Source: Podocnemis expansa
Lineage: Eukaryota > Chordata > Testudines > Podocnemididae
Assembly: GCA_007922195.1 (NCBI GenBank)
Contig: ML682118.1
Span: forward strand, 1,514,265-1,578,264
Length of the DNA: 64,000 bases
Direction of reading: 5' to 3'
Within the stretch, counting starts at the first letter, position 1. Each line of letters starts with the position of its first letter. The notes under the pieces were generated by a model. It was given only the letters and a program-made list of their open reading frames with translations. It had not been told where the DNA came from and searched no databases. The position numbers were made by a program, and so were the translations under genes. Of the stretch, positions 47,220 through 57,261 are shown in pieces.

Positions 47220-47716
47220 AAAGTGTGTTGGTGTCTGGTAAAATATAGACAATGATCAGGGTCACATGAAAAATGGTAACCACAATGAGGTGAGATGAAC
47301 AGGTAGAAAATGCCTTTTTCTTCCCAGCTGTAGAAGGAATTCTCAGGATGGTGGCAATGATACAAATATAGGATATCAGGGTTAACAGAAATGGGAAAGG
47401 GGCACCTATGGAGGTAAGTATCAAACTCATCACGGTCAGAAAGCTGACATCATTACAGCAATGTTTAATTAAAGGTTTGAAACCCCAAAAGAAATGGTCA
47501 GTTTCACTGGAGCCACAAAATGTTAACTGTAATATCATACATGCAATTATGGTGCTCTCCACAAGGGCCCAAATGCCTGACCCCACTGTTAGCAGGAGGC
47601 AGAATCTGCCATTCATAAAGGCTGAATAATGCAGAGGTTTACATATAGCTAAATACCGGTCATAAGACATCGCAACCAGGAGATAACATAAGACATCGCA
47701 ACCAGGAGATAACAGT
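47220..47716 (-). pseudogene. OR relic (TM3-TM6) truncated by a transposon
   Basis: The minus strand encodes OR signatures in one frame: LLVAMSYDRYLAICKP, a loop with FCGSSETDHFF, the RIPSTAGKKKAFSTCSSH segment and an ILPDTNTL end of TM6. It closely resembles the intact receptor at 37.6 kb. TM7 with its NPxxY motif is gone, because an inverted-repeat transposon ends at 47219 directly against the OR sequence. On the amino-terminal side the OR match stops at an exact 26-base tandem duplication (47661-47686 and 47687-47712), which also shifts the frame; beyond 47716 nothing is OR-like. The surrounding open frame (47107-48246, 379 codons) is a chimera of transposon, OR and unrelated sequence, not a gene. 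Confidence 0.92.
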
Positions 47717-49107
47717 GAAGTTGGGGCCAGGGTTGGGGCTGGAGTCTGGCAGGTACCAGTAGAGCAGGCATCACAGGCAGTGGCTATAGCCCATGTTGCC
47801 CCAAGGTACCAAGGTGTTCTACAGCTAAGGCAGCTGCAGCACAGGGCCATGGCAGCAGCATTGGGTGGGCAGCTCAGACAGCAGCAGCAGCCTGGGAAAG
47901 AAGCCCAGAGACTGGGCCATGTTGGGCACCCATGAAGTGGCCGTGGCACAGAGCAGAGTGGGATCCAGAGGGCCAGACTCACTTCCTCAACCTCACTGCC
48001 TCCTGCTGGGGTTGCAGCCAGACCTGCCACCGCCCCTGATGGGCCCAGATGGGGTTGCTGCAGCCCTGCCGGAGTCCCTGCTGCAGGCACCCCTAGAACA
48101 AAGCAACAGGGCTGAGGAGTGTCTTTGCACGGGTAGTAAGGGGGAATGCAGAGGAACACTGCATTCCACCTAATTCTTCTATTTTTATGGGCCCTGGAAC
48201 ACTGGCCCCTAAACTCTGTGGGCCACGGAACAGCGTTCTGGTGCATTACCCTTTACTTTTACCCCTGTAACTGGCCCTCAAACAAGAAAACACAAAAATC
48301 TCTTTTCCTTATAAGCCATCAGGGTAGCACTGGTTGACAGTGACAAACAACCATAAACCCGGAAGGCCTTTAAGGAAGATAGCTGGCTTTTCCTTGACTT
48401 GTTCATTTTTGTCAATCTCTTTTCATTCACTGTTCTTTTTTATCACATCTTGAGATCCCTTTGAAAGTGCTAGATAAGAAGCCCACCTTCAGGCTCCCAT
48501 ATTTTTGGCCACACAATCAGAGCCATAACTAAGGAAATTGGCACCTGGGGATGTTCCAATTGGAAAGTGCCCCTTACAGTGGCTGGTGCATGAGGCAAGT
48601 GGAAAGGAATGTGCTCTTTAATGGAGTGGCTCAATGAAGCCGCTCTGGCACGGCCTTGGCTGTCAAGGCTGTTTCCCCAAACTGGCACTCCGAGTGCAGA
48701 AGGTGGGGGCCTGCATCAGGCCTTAAAAGCCACCTGCCTTAAAGCCTGGTCTTAAAACTCTCCAAGGCATCCAATTCCTGGCCTTGGAGTGGTATCACTA
48801 CCACAACTCAAATGCAAAACCCACTTGAAACGCAAGAAGGCACATTTGGTAATTCCTTCCTGTGAGGTATCCTCAATCACTTTTATCCCTCTCTCAGGAG
48901 AGTGACTAAACCCCAGCTGGGATATCAGCTGGCAATGGAACAGAATCCCCCTTAGCAGCTGGCTGTACAGTCTGAGGCATGTACACACAAACCTCTTGCC
49001 CTTCAGAACACAGAACCAGGGCTTAATTAAAAGGTAAAATCTTTAATTAAACAGAACAGATAAGAAACAGAGAGAGCTGATTCTCTGGGATTTAACTGAT
49101 GCACTTA
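47717..49107. other. No gene; GC-rich then LTR-like
   Basis: The GC-rich part 47717-48170 has frames on both strands without motifs. The part after 48760 resembles LTR internal sequence split by the transposon at 49108 and resuming at 50220-50640. Confidence 0.4.
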
Positions 49108-50216
49108 GGCTATGTCCACACACAAGCCCTTGTTTCGAAAGAAGCCATTTAGAAATAAAGCCTTATTTCATAACACATTATTTCAAAATGACAAAAAAGC
49201 TATTTTGAAATAAGACAAAAAGCTGGAATTGAAATAGCATGTCCACACAGTGGACATGCTATTCTGAGATAGAGAAGTGGAGGGGCGGGGGGGCTTGTGT
49301 GGGCTGGGGGTGCCCCGCCCCCGGGATTCCCCGGGCCACCGCCGCTTGTGCTGCAGGCAGGGCCTTCGCTGGTGCCCCCCCTGCTGCTTCTGCTGGCAGG
49401 AGTGGGTGGGGGGTGCCAGGAAACACCGTGTGGGAGACAGCCCCAGCCCCGCCCATGGCAGAAGTGGTGGTGGGATGCTGGGGAAGTCCCCCACCAGTGG
49501 CACAAGCGGCAGGGGGCCGGGGAAGCCTGGGGCTGGGGCGGCCCTGGCCCCGCCCCTAGCAGGAGCAGGGGGGTTGGGGAACCCTGGGGGCAGGGTGCCC
49601 CAGGCTTGGGGGCAGCCCCAGCAGTCGGGTGAGTCGCCCTTGGAGCAGCCATCCCGCAGGGTGCTGCAGTCTCCCTAACCAGACTGTGGGGCCAGCTGCT
49701 ACCCTGCAGCCCGGGCGGGTGGCAGAGCCCTGGGGGTGCCCCAGCCGGCTTCACCCCACCTCCCCTTGCCAGGGGTGGGGAGGCAAAGGGTGCTGAGGCA
49801 CACATGCCCCCTGGCTCCCAGCAAGGCGAAGTGGCAGGAAGCTGGCTGGGGCACCCTCTGATTCCCTGCATTCCACTCAGCACCCTGGCCAGGGTGCTGA
49901 TCCCTGGCCAGGGTGCTGGAAGGGGTGGGACCTTCCCACCAGGGTGCTATGCACCCTGGGAGAAAGGTCCTTGTTTTTTCAAAACAACCCTTGTTTTGAA
50001 ATAACATGTCCAAATGGCATTATTTTGAAACAACTGGTTTCAAAATAACCCTCCTTTTGAAAGCAAAGTGGTTTAAACTGTTTCAAAATGAGGGCTCCTG
50101 TTTTGAAAGGAGGAGCTCCCTCCTTTCAAAACAAGAAAATGTCATCTGGACATAGGGACTTTTATTTCAAAACAACCAGTGTTGTTTCGAAATAAAAGTC
50201 CTGTGTGGACATACCC
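49108..50216. mobile_element. PIF/Harbinger-like transposon, 1.1 kb, TTA target
   Basis: The ends are GGCTATGTCCACACA and TGTGTGGACATACCC. TTA is present at 49105-49107 and at 50217-50219, fitting the three-base TWA target of the PIF/Harbinger superfamily. A GC-rich core (49270-49980) lies between TTTCGAAA/TTTTGAAA arms, with a CCAGGGTGCTATGCACCCTGG hairpin near 49940. No transposase frame is visible. Confidence 0.65.
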
Positions 50217-51034
50217 TTACAGGGTAGTGGGAGGTGGCACATGTACTTAGCACAGAGAAATACAAAAACAAACCAAAAACAAAGAAAATACCTTGACCGC
50301 ATCTTAGTAAACGTTCCCTATCCTACTCATGCCTGGCCAGTAACAAACTTGAGCTAATCATTGGTAAGGATGTTGCTGGATCCTTCCTTAGGCCTCTCTC
50401 TGGCCTCCTCCTGATCCTTCCGGGAGCTCTGCTGCATCCAAAGAAGAACAGACAAGGATGCTGCTCCAATTCAAAAACCTGTACTTTGTTCCTATTGGGT
50501 GTCCTGGGACTCGCTGACCAGAGTGTTAACCCCTTTCTCCCCAAAGATTATTACGGGGCAAAGCCCGGCTCACCCCACCATAATTATGGACCTGCATGGT
50601 GTCCTATCCCACAGAAAGCTGTGGTATAGGTCTGTCTAGCAATCCCTTTTAAAATTCTTCATCTTTCTCTCTCTAAACTAGTTTAACACAGAGTGAATCC
50701 ATCAGAAAAAAAAAAAGTTAATCAAGGAGGTGGGATTATGATGAGAAAAGAGACATTGAGTCTGCAAAACGCAAATGGTCACGCCCTACTGCCAGTTAAG
50801 GTGCAGAATAAATAACATAATTAAAATTAAGTTTGGGTGAGATTTAACAGAGCCCAAAAGCATGAGTTACCCAACTTTTATTGGTAGTCAATGGATGTAA
50901 TTGCCATTTCAAGTCAATAAATGCAGCTGTCATTGAAAGCTAATAGAAGGTGTACAGCTAATTCTCTTAGGCTCCTTCAAAAATCTCAGTCTAAACCATA
51001 ATGTTGGAGACAGGCAGGGTTCCATTTTTATGAA

Positions 51035-52261
51035 TATCTGAACTGACCAGAAAATGGAAATCGAAACAGCAGTTGAATCAAAATGATTGTTTCAAACAAA
51101 GCTGTTCGGAGGCATTGTTTCAGAACAATGGCTGTTTTGATTAGAGGGCTTTGACCTTCCTCCCAGGGTGCATGGCACCCTGGAAAGAAGGCCCACCCCC
51201 TTAGCACCCTGGTCAGGGAGGGAGTGTGAGGGAGCAAGGGAGGGATACCATGCCTCTATTCCCCACAGCTTCCCTGGGGGTGGGGAAAAGATGGGGGTGC
51301 CCCTATTCCTTGCCTCTTCCCCAGTGGGGAGAAAGCAGCAGGGCTGCCTCTCTTCCACTGCTTTCCAGGCAACAGGGAAATGATCCAAGGAGCCCCACAT
51401 CTCTGCTGCTTCCCTGATGGCACGGAAATGATGAGGGATGCCCCTCTTCCCCTCTTCTTCCCCAGTGTCAGGGAAAGGATCGGGGCCAGCCCCTTCTCCC
51501 CTGCTTTCCTGGCGGCAGGGAAATGATCTGTGGTGCCCCGCATCCCTGCTACTTCCCCAGTGGTGGAGAAGTGATCCAGGGCACCACTCTTCCATGCCAC
51601 TTGCCCGGCAGTGGGGAAATGATCTGGGGCAACCCTCTTCCCTGCTGCTTCCCCTACCCCTGCTGCCAGGGAAGCTGCACGGAAGAGGGGCACCTTCTAT
51701 CCATTCCCTGCCTCCGGGATAACAGCGGGGAAGAGGAACAAGGGATGCATCATGCCCTGGATCATTTCCCCACCATGGGGAAGTGGTGGGGATGCAGTGT
51801 GGCCCTGATCCTTTCCATGCCACCAGAAAAGTGGCGGGGAAGGGGGTGTCCCTATCCATGTCCCCAGGGCCTTTTTTTCCCTTATCACTGACTCTGGAGA
51901 CCATTGGCAGGGGACTGGGTGGCAACACAGCCCTGCCAGGGGGTCACTTTGCCACACCTCCCATGCTGTCCCTCTCCAAAATTGAACTAGCAAGTCCTGT
52001 GTCAGGAGTGGGGGGGCACCGGGGAATCCAGTGGAGTTGCCACCCCACGGGGGCTGCAGCCCCCCCGACCGTGTCCAAATGACATTATTTGAAAACAACT
52101 GGTTTTGAAATAACCCTCCTTTCGAAACCAAAGTGATTTAAGCTGTTTCGAAAGGAGGAGCTCCCTCCTTTCGAAACAAGAAAATGTCGTGTGGACATAC
52201 GGACTTTTATTTCGAAACAACCAGTGTTGTTTTGAAATAAAAGCCTTGTGTAGACATACCC
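51035..52261. mobile_element. Inverted-repeat transposon with minisatellite core
   Basis: The right end TGTGTAGACATACCC is followed by TAA (52262-52264). The arms hold TTTCGAAA motifs, and a CCCAGGGTGCATGGCACCCTGG hairpin lies at 51162-51183. A 48-base tandem repeat fills much of the interior. The left terminus is not clear. Confidence 0.6.
51283..51665. repeat. 48-bp minisatellite, about 8 units
   Basis: Units with the pattern GGGAAATGATC..GGG.GCCCCTCTTCC.TGCT start at about 51375, 51423, 51471, 51518, 51566 and 51614, with weaker units before. The period is a multiple of three, so open frames persist on both strands. Confidence 0.85.
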
Positions 52262-52264
52262 TAA

Positions 52265-53397
52265 AAGTGCCACAGGACTCCTGTTTGTTTTAGTGTGACT
52301 GGAGTAGATTTTCATATAATATATTAAATGTCACACTAATTTGGTAGGCCTTTCTACTGGCTTGTATGAGTCTTGGCCATTTTACTGCTAAATGCAGTGG
52401 ACTACTTTTGTGTTTTACTAATGATGTGCAGAAGTGGTTGTCACTAGTACAGCAACAAAACAGTTGGGTTGGCATTTTCAGTTGAAGTCTGATGTGGCAA
52501 TCCTCACTCTGCACCTACTAGAGACCTACCAGGATGGACTTACTACTGCAGTACTTCTTCATCTGGGGTTAAAATTGTAACTAAAATTGCTGTTGACTTA
52601 ACCTTCAGAGCAAAACATTTATTAGTGCTGTAGCTCTGGAACTCTCATCCTCTCAAGAGCATCCAGGGAGTTCCTGCTATATGCTACAAATATGACAGGA
52701 TTAGGTAGAAGGAAGGTTATTTTTTCGTGTGTTGATTACAAGGCAGAATGATGCTTTCAGCCAACAGGGTCAAATCCATCGTGTTCATTCTCTTCTTCCA
52801 TCTGCAATTCTTATGGAAAAAACAGGATGCTGTAAGGAAAGGAAGGCATGTGATAACTACCTCACACCAAGCCTGACCTTTTGAATCTGAGTAGGGCTTT
52901 CATGGTTCATTTATACAAAGAAAACTGAGGCCAAATTGTGATATCAGTTGGACAGCATCTCTAAAACCAGAGTTCCTATGTTACAATTTCCAAAGTGGAT
53001 GAGGTCTATATAAATAATAGGTCACTTCTTAATGTGTAACATCAAGCAAACTTGTGATGATTTCAGTGGGAATTTTGCACTATAAACCGTGAAGGGAGGG
53101 AAAAAAGAAACCTGGATTAACAATTTCAAGGTCTGCTTTTTGAGTTCTGTGGGTTTCTTTTTCAAGAAAGGCCTCATTTTTGCCACCCTTACTCATTTTG
53201 AATAGTATCTGAAACTAATGGGACTCATCATAGAATAAAATAACAGTCAGTGGATGAAATGCATGTGCAGATTGGCCAGCAAAAACATTTATTCACTACA
53301 AAAGTCACATATGAAATTTAAATGGTGCATAAATGTGTGACAGCCATGGTAATTTCCTGCAATCTTCTGAGCAGACCTTAAGTTAAACGTTATTGAA
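52265..53397. other. Mostly unclassified
   Basis: A SINE scrap (AAAGTGCCACAGGACTCCTG) lies at 52264-52290. The rest is AT-rich with no recognised gene or repeat. Confidence 0.5.
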
Positions 53398-53475
53398 CTC
53401 CCAGGGGGTTGGACTCGATGATCTCATGAGGTCCTTTCCAACCCTATGGTTCTATTCTATTCTATTCTATTCAAG
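53398..53475 (+). mobile_element. CR1 3' terminus with TTCTA tail
   Basis: GGTTGGACTCGATGATCTC and GGTCCTTTCCAACCCTATGG are the terminal CR1 sequence. It ends in four to five copies of TTCTA at 53450-53473, a short tandem 3' end as is usual for CR1. The body is truncated after only about 55 bases. Confidence 0.85.
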
Positions 53476-53622
53476 TTTCAAAGGGCAGTTGTGTTAGTCT
53501 AGTAAAACAAAAAAAAGCAAGGAGTCTTGTGGCACTTAAAGACTAGCAGATATACTTATTACATGAACTTTCATTGGAGAAAATCCCAGTTCATCAGATG
53601 CTTTGAAGAGGGGGGACTTACA
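53476..53622 (+). mobile_element. Cry-type turtle SINE
   Basis: GTTGTGTTAGTCTAG, GGAGTCTTGTGGCACTTAAAGACTAGCAGAT, GAACTTTCATTGGAG and CAGTTCATCAGATGCTTTG follow the turtle tRNA-derived SINE consensus in order. It directly follows a CR1 tail. Confidence 0.82.
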
Positions 53623-54638
53623 GAAATTTCGAACTATTGATCTCAATTACCTTTGGAGTTACTTGCATGAAAAATGTATTATCGTAGGACTGAATGTGAC
53701 ATCCTTAAGGAGGAAACCTGACAAATGAAAATCTTGGGAAGTGTTTCAGAGAACTATATGATATGGTGTAAACTTCTTAAGTTAAGTTGGTTTCCCAGGA
53801 AATATTTATAGGGGATAGGATTTAATAAATTTAATCCCTCTTGTTATGCAAGCACTCAGTCTTTTGAGAGCTCCCCCTATGCAGGGGACACTTTGTCCAC
53901 AGATCAGTTGTTCTCTGAGGACAGAGCAAATGCACAACTGGTATTAAAAAATTACTCATAGATTTAGGGGTGTACTCATTCTGGGAGAAGGCAGTTATGT
54001 GAATTTATAATGGCAGAATAAAACCCTCAGCCGGGGTTTGAAGGAGTGTTCACCAGCCAGAGCTCTTGTGGCATTTGGGCTGATTTCTTGTGAGCTTATT
54101 AGCAGGCATATATATTCCTTTATTGTTTGTTTGTTTGTTTGTTTGTTTGTTTGTAATATGTATTTTTTTCAGTAATGCTCTCAGCTTCAGAATCAATGCA
54201 CTTTCTTAGAAAGGTCTGGATGATAATTGAACGATGAACAATTAAACTGTTCCTAGCCTCTGAGGAATGACAATAAAACGGGCCTGGAAAACCAGTCAGT
54301 CTACCTGGGGAATTTAGAGTGCAGTCAGGGAACTGGGCATCCTGAAAATACCCCATTCAGAAGAGAAAGACATGGGTTTCTGCTCAGGAGAGATGATATT
54401 AGATCATATATGGGCAATATGGTTCCAGTTGCCCTGCGTGAAATGACAATGCACATGTCCCTAATTGTACAATAGCTCCTGTGCTGGCCCTATGCAAGGA
54501 GGTGTACTTCATTGCATTGGAGTAAGGCCAGAATCTAGTCCTCACTGAGAAAAGAATCAAGGATGAGTAAGAACTTAAGATTTATTTCCATAATAGTTAT
54601 TTGAATGGTTATCTCACTTTCCTCTAGCTAAATCTGAA
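53623..54638. other. Upstream region of the 54.6 kb OR pseudogene
   Basis: No repeat other than the TTTG tract. It may contain the untranslated first exon and promoter of the dead OR, but no site is distinct enough to call. Confidence 0.45.
54123..54154. repeat. (TTTG)n microsatellite
   Basis: Eight TTTG units. Confidence 0.97.
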
Positions 54639-55604
54639 ATGGCAAAGCTGCTCCCATGGAATGAAACATCGGTGACTGAGTTCATACTGCTGGGACTTTC
54701 ATATGGTCAGGAAATACAGCTCCTACTCTTTGCATTGTTTTCATTTTTTTACCTCACAAGTCTTACTGGGAAGAGTCTCCTGCTCCTCACTGCATCTGCT
54801 GAGCGGAGCCTTCAGACCTCCATGTACTTTTTTCCTGGGTAATCTCTCCTTCCCTGAAGTCTGCTACACAACCACCAAATTCCCCAAGATGCTAACTGGC
54901 TTCCTCAATGAGGAAAACTCAATCTCCCTCAAAGGCCATATGGCCCAATTTTATTTCTTTGTTTCCTTGGGTGGCACTCAGTGTCTCCTCATATCCATGA
55001 TGTCTTATGACTGCTATCTAGCTATATATAATCCTCTCCACTATGCAATGGTTATGAGTAAGGGCATGTGCCTTAGCCTGGCAACCACATCCTGCATTTT
55101 AGGTTTTGTGGTCAGCTTGATAACTACTTTTTTCATGTTGAGTATAACATTCTGCGGCCTCAATGAAATAGATAATTATTTCTATGATGTTTCCCCCCTC
55201 CAGAAACTGGTTTGCTCTGACACTTACCTATTTGAGGAGATTTCCTTCTTCTTTTCTTCCATTCTGACACTGGTTCCCTTCCTGTTAACCATGGTGTCCT
55301 ACATTTATATCCTCCCAGCTATCCTCAAACTCCCATCTGCTGCCAGGTCACAAAAGGTCATTTCCAATTGCTCATCACATTTTACAGCAGTTATTATGTT
55401 CTATGGGACTCTTATGTACATGGTACCAGCTGCTGACCACTCCCTAGATCTGAATAAAGTATTCTCCATCTTCTATACCATTGTCAACCCCATGGTAAAC
55501 CCCTCATATACAGCTTGAGGAAAAGGGAAGTACATGAAGCTCTGAAGAAGGTGTTAGGTAAAGAATTTGCTTCCTGTTGGAAAGAAAAGAGTGGGAAGAC
55601 ATGA
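54639..55604 (+). pseudogene. OR pseudogene with two single-base indels
   Basis: A nearly full-length class II odorant receptor of about 320 codons. It has the amino-terminal sequon (NETS), TM1 with a changed Gly-Asn (GKSLL), an MYFF-type motif before TM2, MSYDCYLAIY for the DRY region, a CSSHF-type TM6 start and a NPMVNP TM7. An extra T in the run at 54828-54833 shifts the frame after TM1, and one missing C at 55501-55504 shifts it again just before the NPxxY region. The carboxyl tail is readable in the third frame to a stop at 55602-55604. The DRY arginine is replaced by cysteine, a further sign of relaxed constraint. It is on the opposite strand from the other two large ORs and diverges more from them, so it belongs to a different subfamily. 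Confidence 0.93.
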
Positions 55605-55699
55605 TTACCCAAAATGGCTTTCCATCCTTTATTCTTAATTAGGCATTTAACTCCATGATGACAAGGAGCATTTATTTTGGTTAGACAACAGAAGTTCAC

Positions 55700-55850
55700 T
55701 GAAGGGTTAGGAGATCTGGGTTTCGTTCATAGATCTGTTACTGACTGATGTGTGATCTTGGGTATTTCACATAACCTCTCTAGGACTTGGTTAGCTCCTC
55801 TGTTATACTGCCCTATTTTCTTAATGGATAGTTGACACCCATGATGAAAT
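55700..55850 (+). mobile_element. MIR SINE remnant
   Basis: GATCTGGGTTTCGTTC, TGATGTGTGATCTTGGG and CACATAACCTCTCTAGG follow the MIR consensus. It lies 100 bases beyond the OR pseudogene stop. Confidence 0.75.
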
Positions 55851-55878
55851 GGGAATGTTCTAAATGCTTTATTTGAAT

Positions 55879-57230
55879 GTTGTGTGTGTGCCTCAGTTTC
55901 ACCATGTGTTATTCAAGTATCCTTGTTGTGGGACATGGGTGTGTAATCATTGCAGACATCCTTAGAGGGCAGGTGTGACAGGCATCTGTCTGCCTGAGCA
56001 TAGAGAGGGGCGACAATCTGTTTCCTGGCAACTGATGACTGGGCCCATTCTCTGCAAGGAACCACATGGTAATGTTGGAAAGGAGAGGTGGCACCTGGAT
56101 GATCTTCTTACCCAAGAAAGAGGAAAAGGATGAAGGAAGAGTAACTGACTGTGACTGAGGATGGGCTGCTTCCCCTTTTCCCTAACCCGTGGGCTTCCCT
56201 GTCTCACATTGGCTCCCAGATCTCCCTTCTCCTGCTGTGCAGCCCATGAACCTCCTTCCCCTTCCCTTTCCACTTCCTCTGTCTCATGGTGGCAGGCATT
56301 GGGCAACAGATTTCTCTCAGTCACAGCCACAGACAGGCTGCGCTCCTGCCTCTTCCACGCACCCCCTTCACCAACTCACTGTCAGTCATTCAGCCTGCTG
56401 GCCTTTGGTTGGGCTTAGTCCCACCTGGCCTTTGATTGGCTTGTTCCCACTTGGGTCACAGACACTTTTGTTTTTCCTATTTGTGATTTTTGCAATGTGC
56501 TGTCAATCAAATCAACATAGGGATGCTTGACAGTGAATAGTTGGGGAGGGTGGCAGTGTGGTGCCTCTCTGGGAATCTGGCTTAGCCTATTGTGATTGAG
56601 ACTGATTGTTTGGCAGACTACAGCAGAACTGAGCTGGGATTAACTGGAGAGTTTCCTTTCTTCCCCTGTGCTATGACTGGCATCATGTGAGTGACTCTGA
56701 AGCTCACTTGGCTCTGTCTGGCTCAGCTCTGTCAGGCCTGTCTGCTTTGCTACTTCTGCGAGAGTTCCCAGGGACAGACCAGGCAGCAGCTCCAAGGGAT
56801 GGATCTGCACCTTTGGTGGGCTAGATCTGCCCATTAGTTTGACACCCCTGGTCTAGATCCCCCAAGATGCATTTGCTTATTTCCTTTGCTAACAAGGACT
56901 GTCCTACTCTGTGTCTCCATCAACTAATAAACATTTCTTGTTTTACAACACTGCCTGAGAGTCACTACTGACTGCAAAGTTTAGTGTGCAAGAATACTTT
57001 GATGAAGGGCAAGGAAGGGTTCTACATGTGTCTTCATGCGGGCAGACTCCCTGAAAGGCTCATGCTCCAACCAGGGGTGCTGAGAGTTCCCAGGTCAGAC
57101 CCAAGGAGGTGCTGGAAGCCAAAGCTTGCTCTAGTTAGGGTGTGTTCTTAGGACTGGATAGTCAGACTACCAAAGGATCCTGTCTGAACTTCATTCTGAG
57201 TGATTCCAGGGAACCAAGAAGGGGCACTCC
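55879..57230 (+). mobile_element. Turtle LTR repeat, interrupted
   Basis: TGTGCCTCAGTTTCACCATGTGTTA at the start and AGGAAGGGTTCTACATG, GCTCCAACCAGGGGTGCTGAGAG and AGGTGCTGGAAGCC near the end match an LTR common in turtle DNA. AATAAA lies near 56926. The block 56150-56850 appears inserted. Confidence 0.6.
56150..56850. mobile_element. hAT-like relic inside an LTR
   Basis: The right end GTTTGACACCCCTG is the complement of the common hAT terminus CAGGGGTGTCAAAC. The left terminus is not visible. The block interrupts the LTR-like repeat 55879-57230 and contains only shadow open frames. Confidence 0.5.

Positions 57231-57260
<30 letters not shown>
57231..57260. repeat. (ATAG)n microsatellite
   Basis: Seven to eight ATAG units at the end of the LTR-like repeat. 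Confidence 0.96.

Positions 57261-57261
<1 letters not shown>

Noticed and set aside
47107..48246. 379-codon frame containing OR motifs, considered as an OR gene
   Set aside because: Only the middle 47220-47716 is OR. The ends are transposon and unrelated GC-rich sequence, TM1-TM2 and TM7 are absent, and a 26-bp duplication shifts the frame.
49200..49883. 227-codon Pro/Ala/Ser-rich frame
   Set aside because: It lies inside the GC core of an inverted-repeat transposon with mirrored frames on the other strand.
51092..51928. 278-codon minus-strand frame
   Set aside because: It is explained by a 48-bp tandem repeat, and similar long frames exist on the opposite strand.
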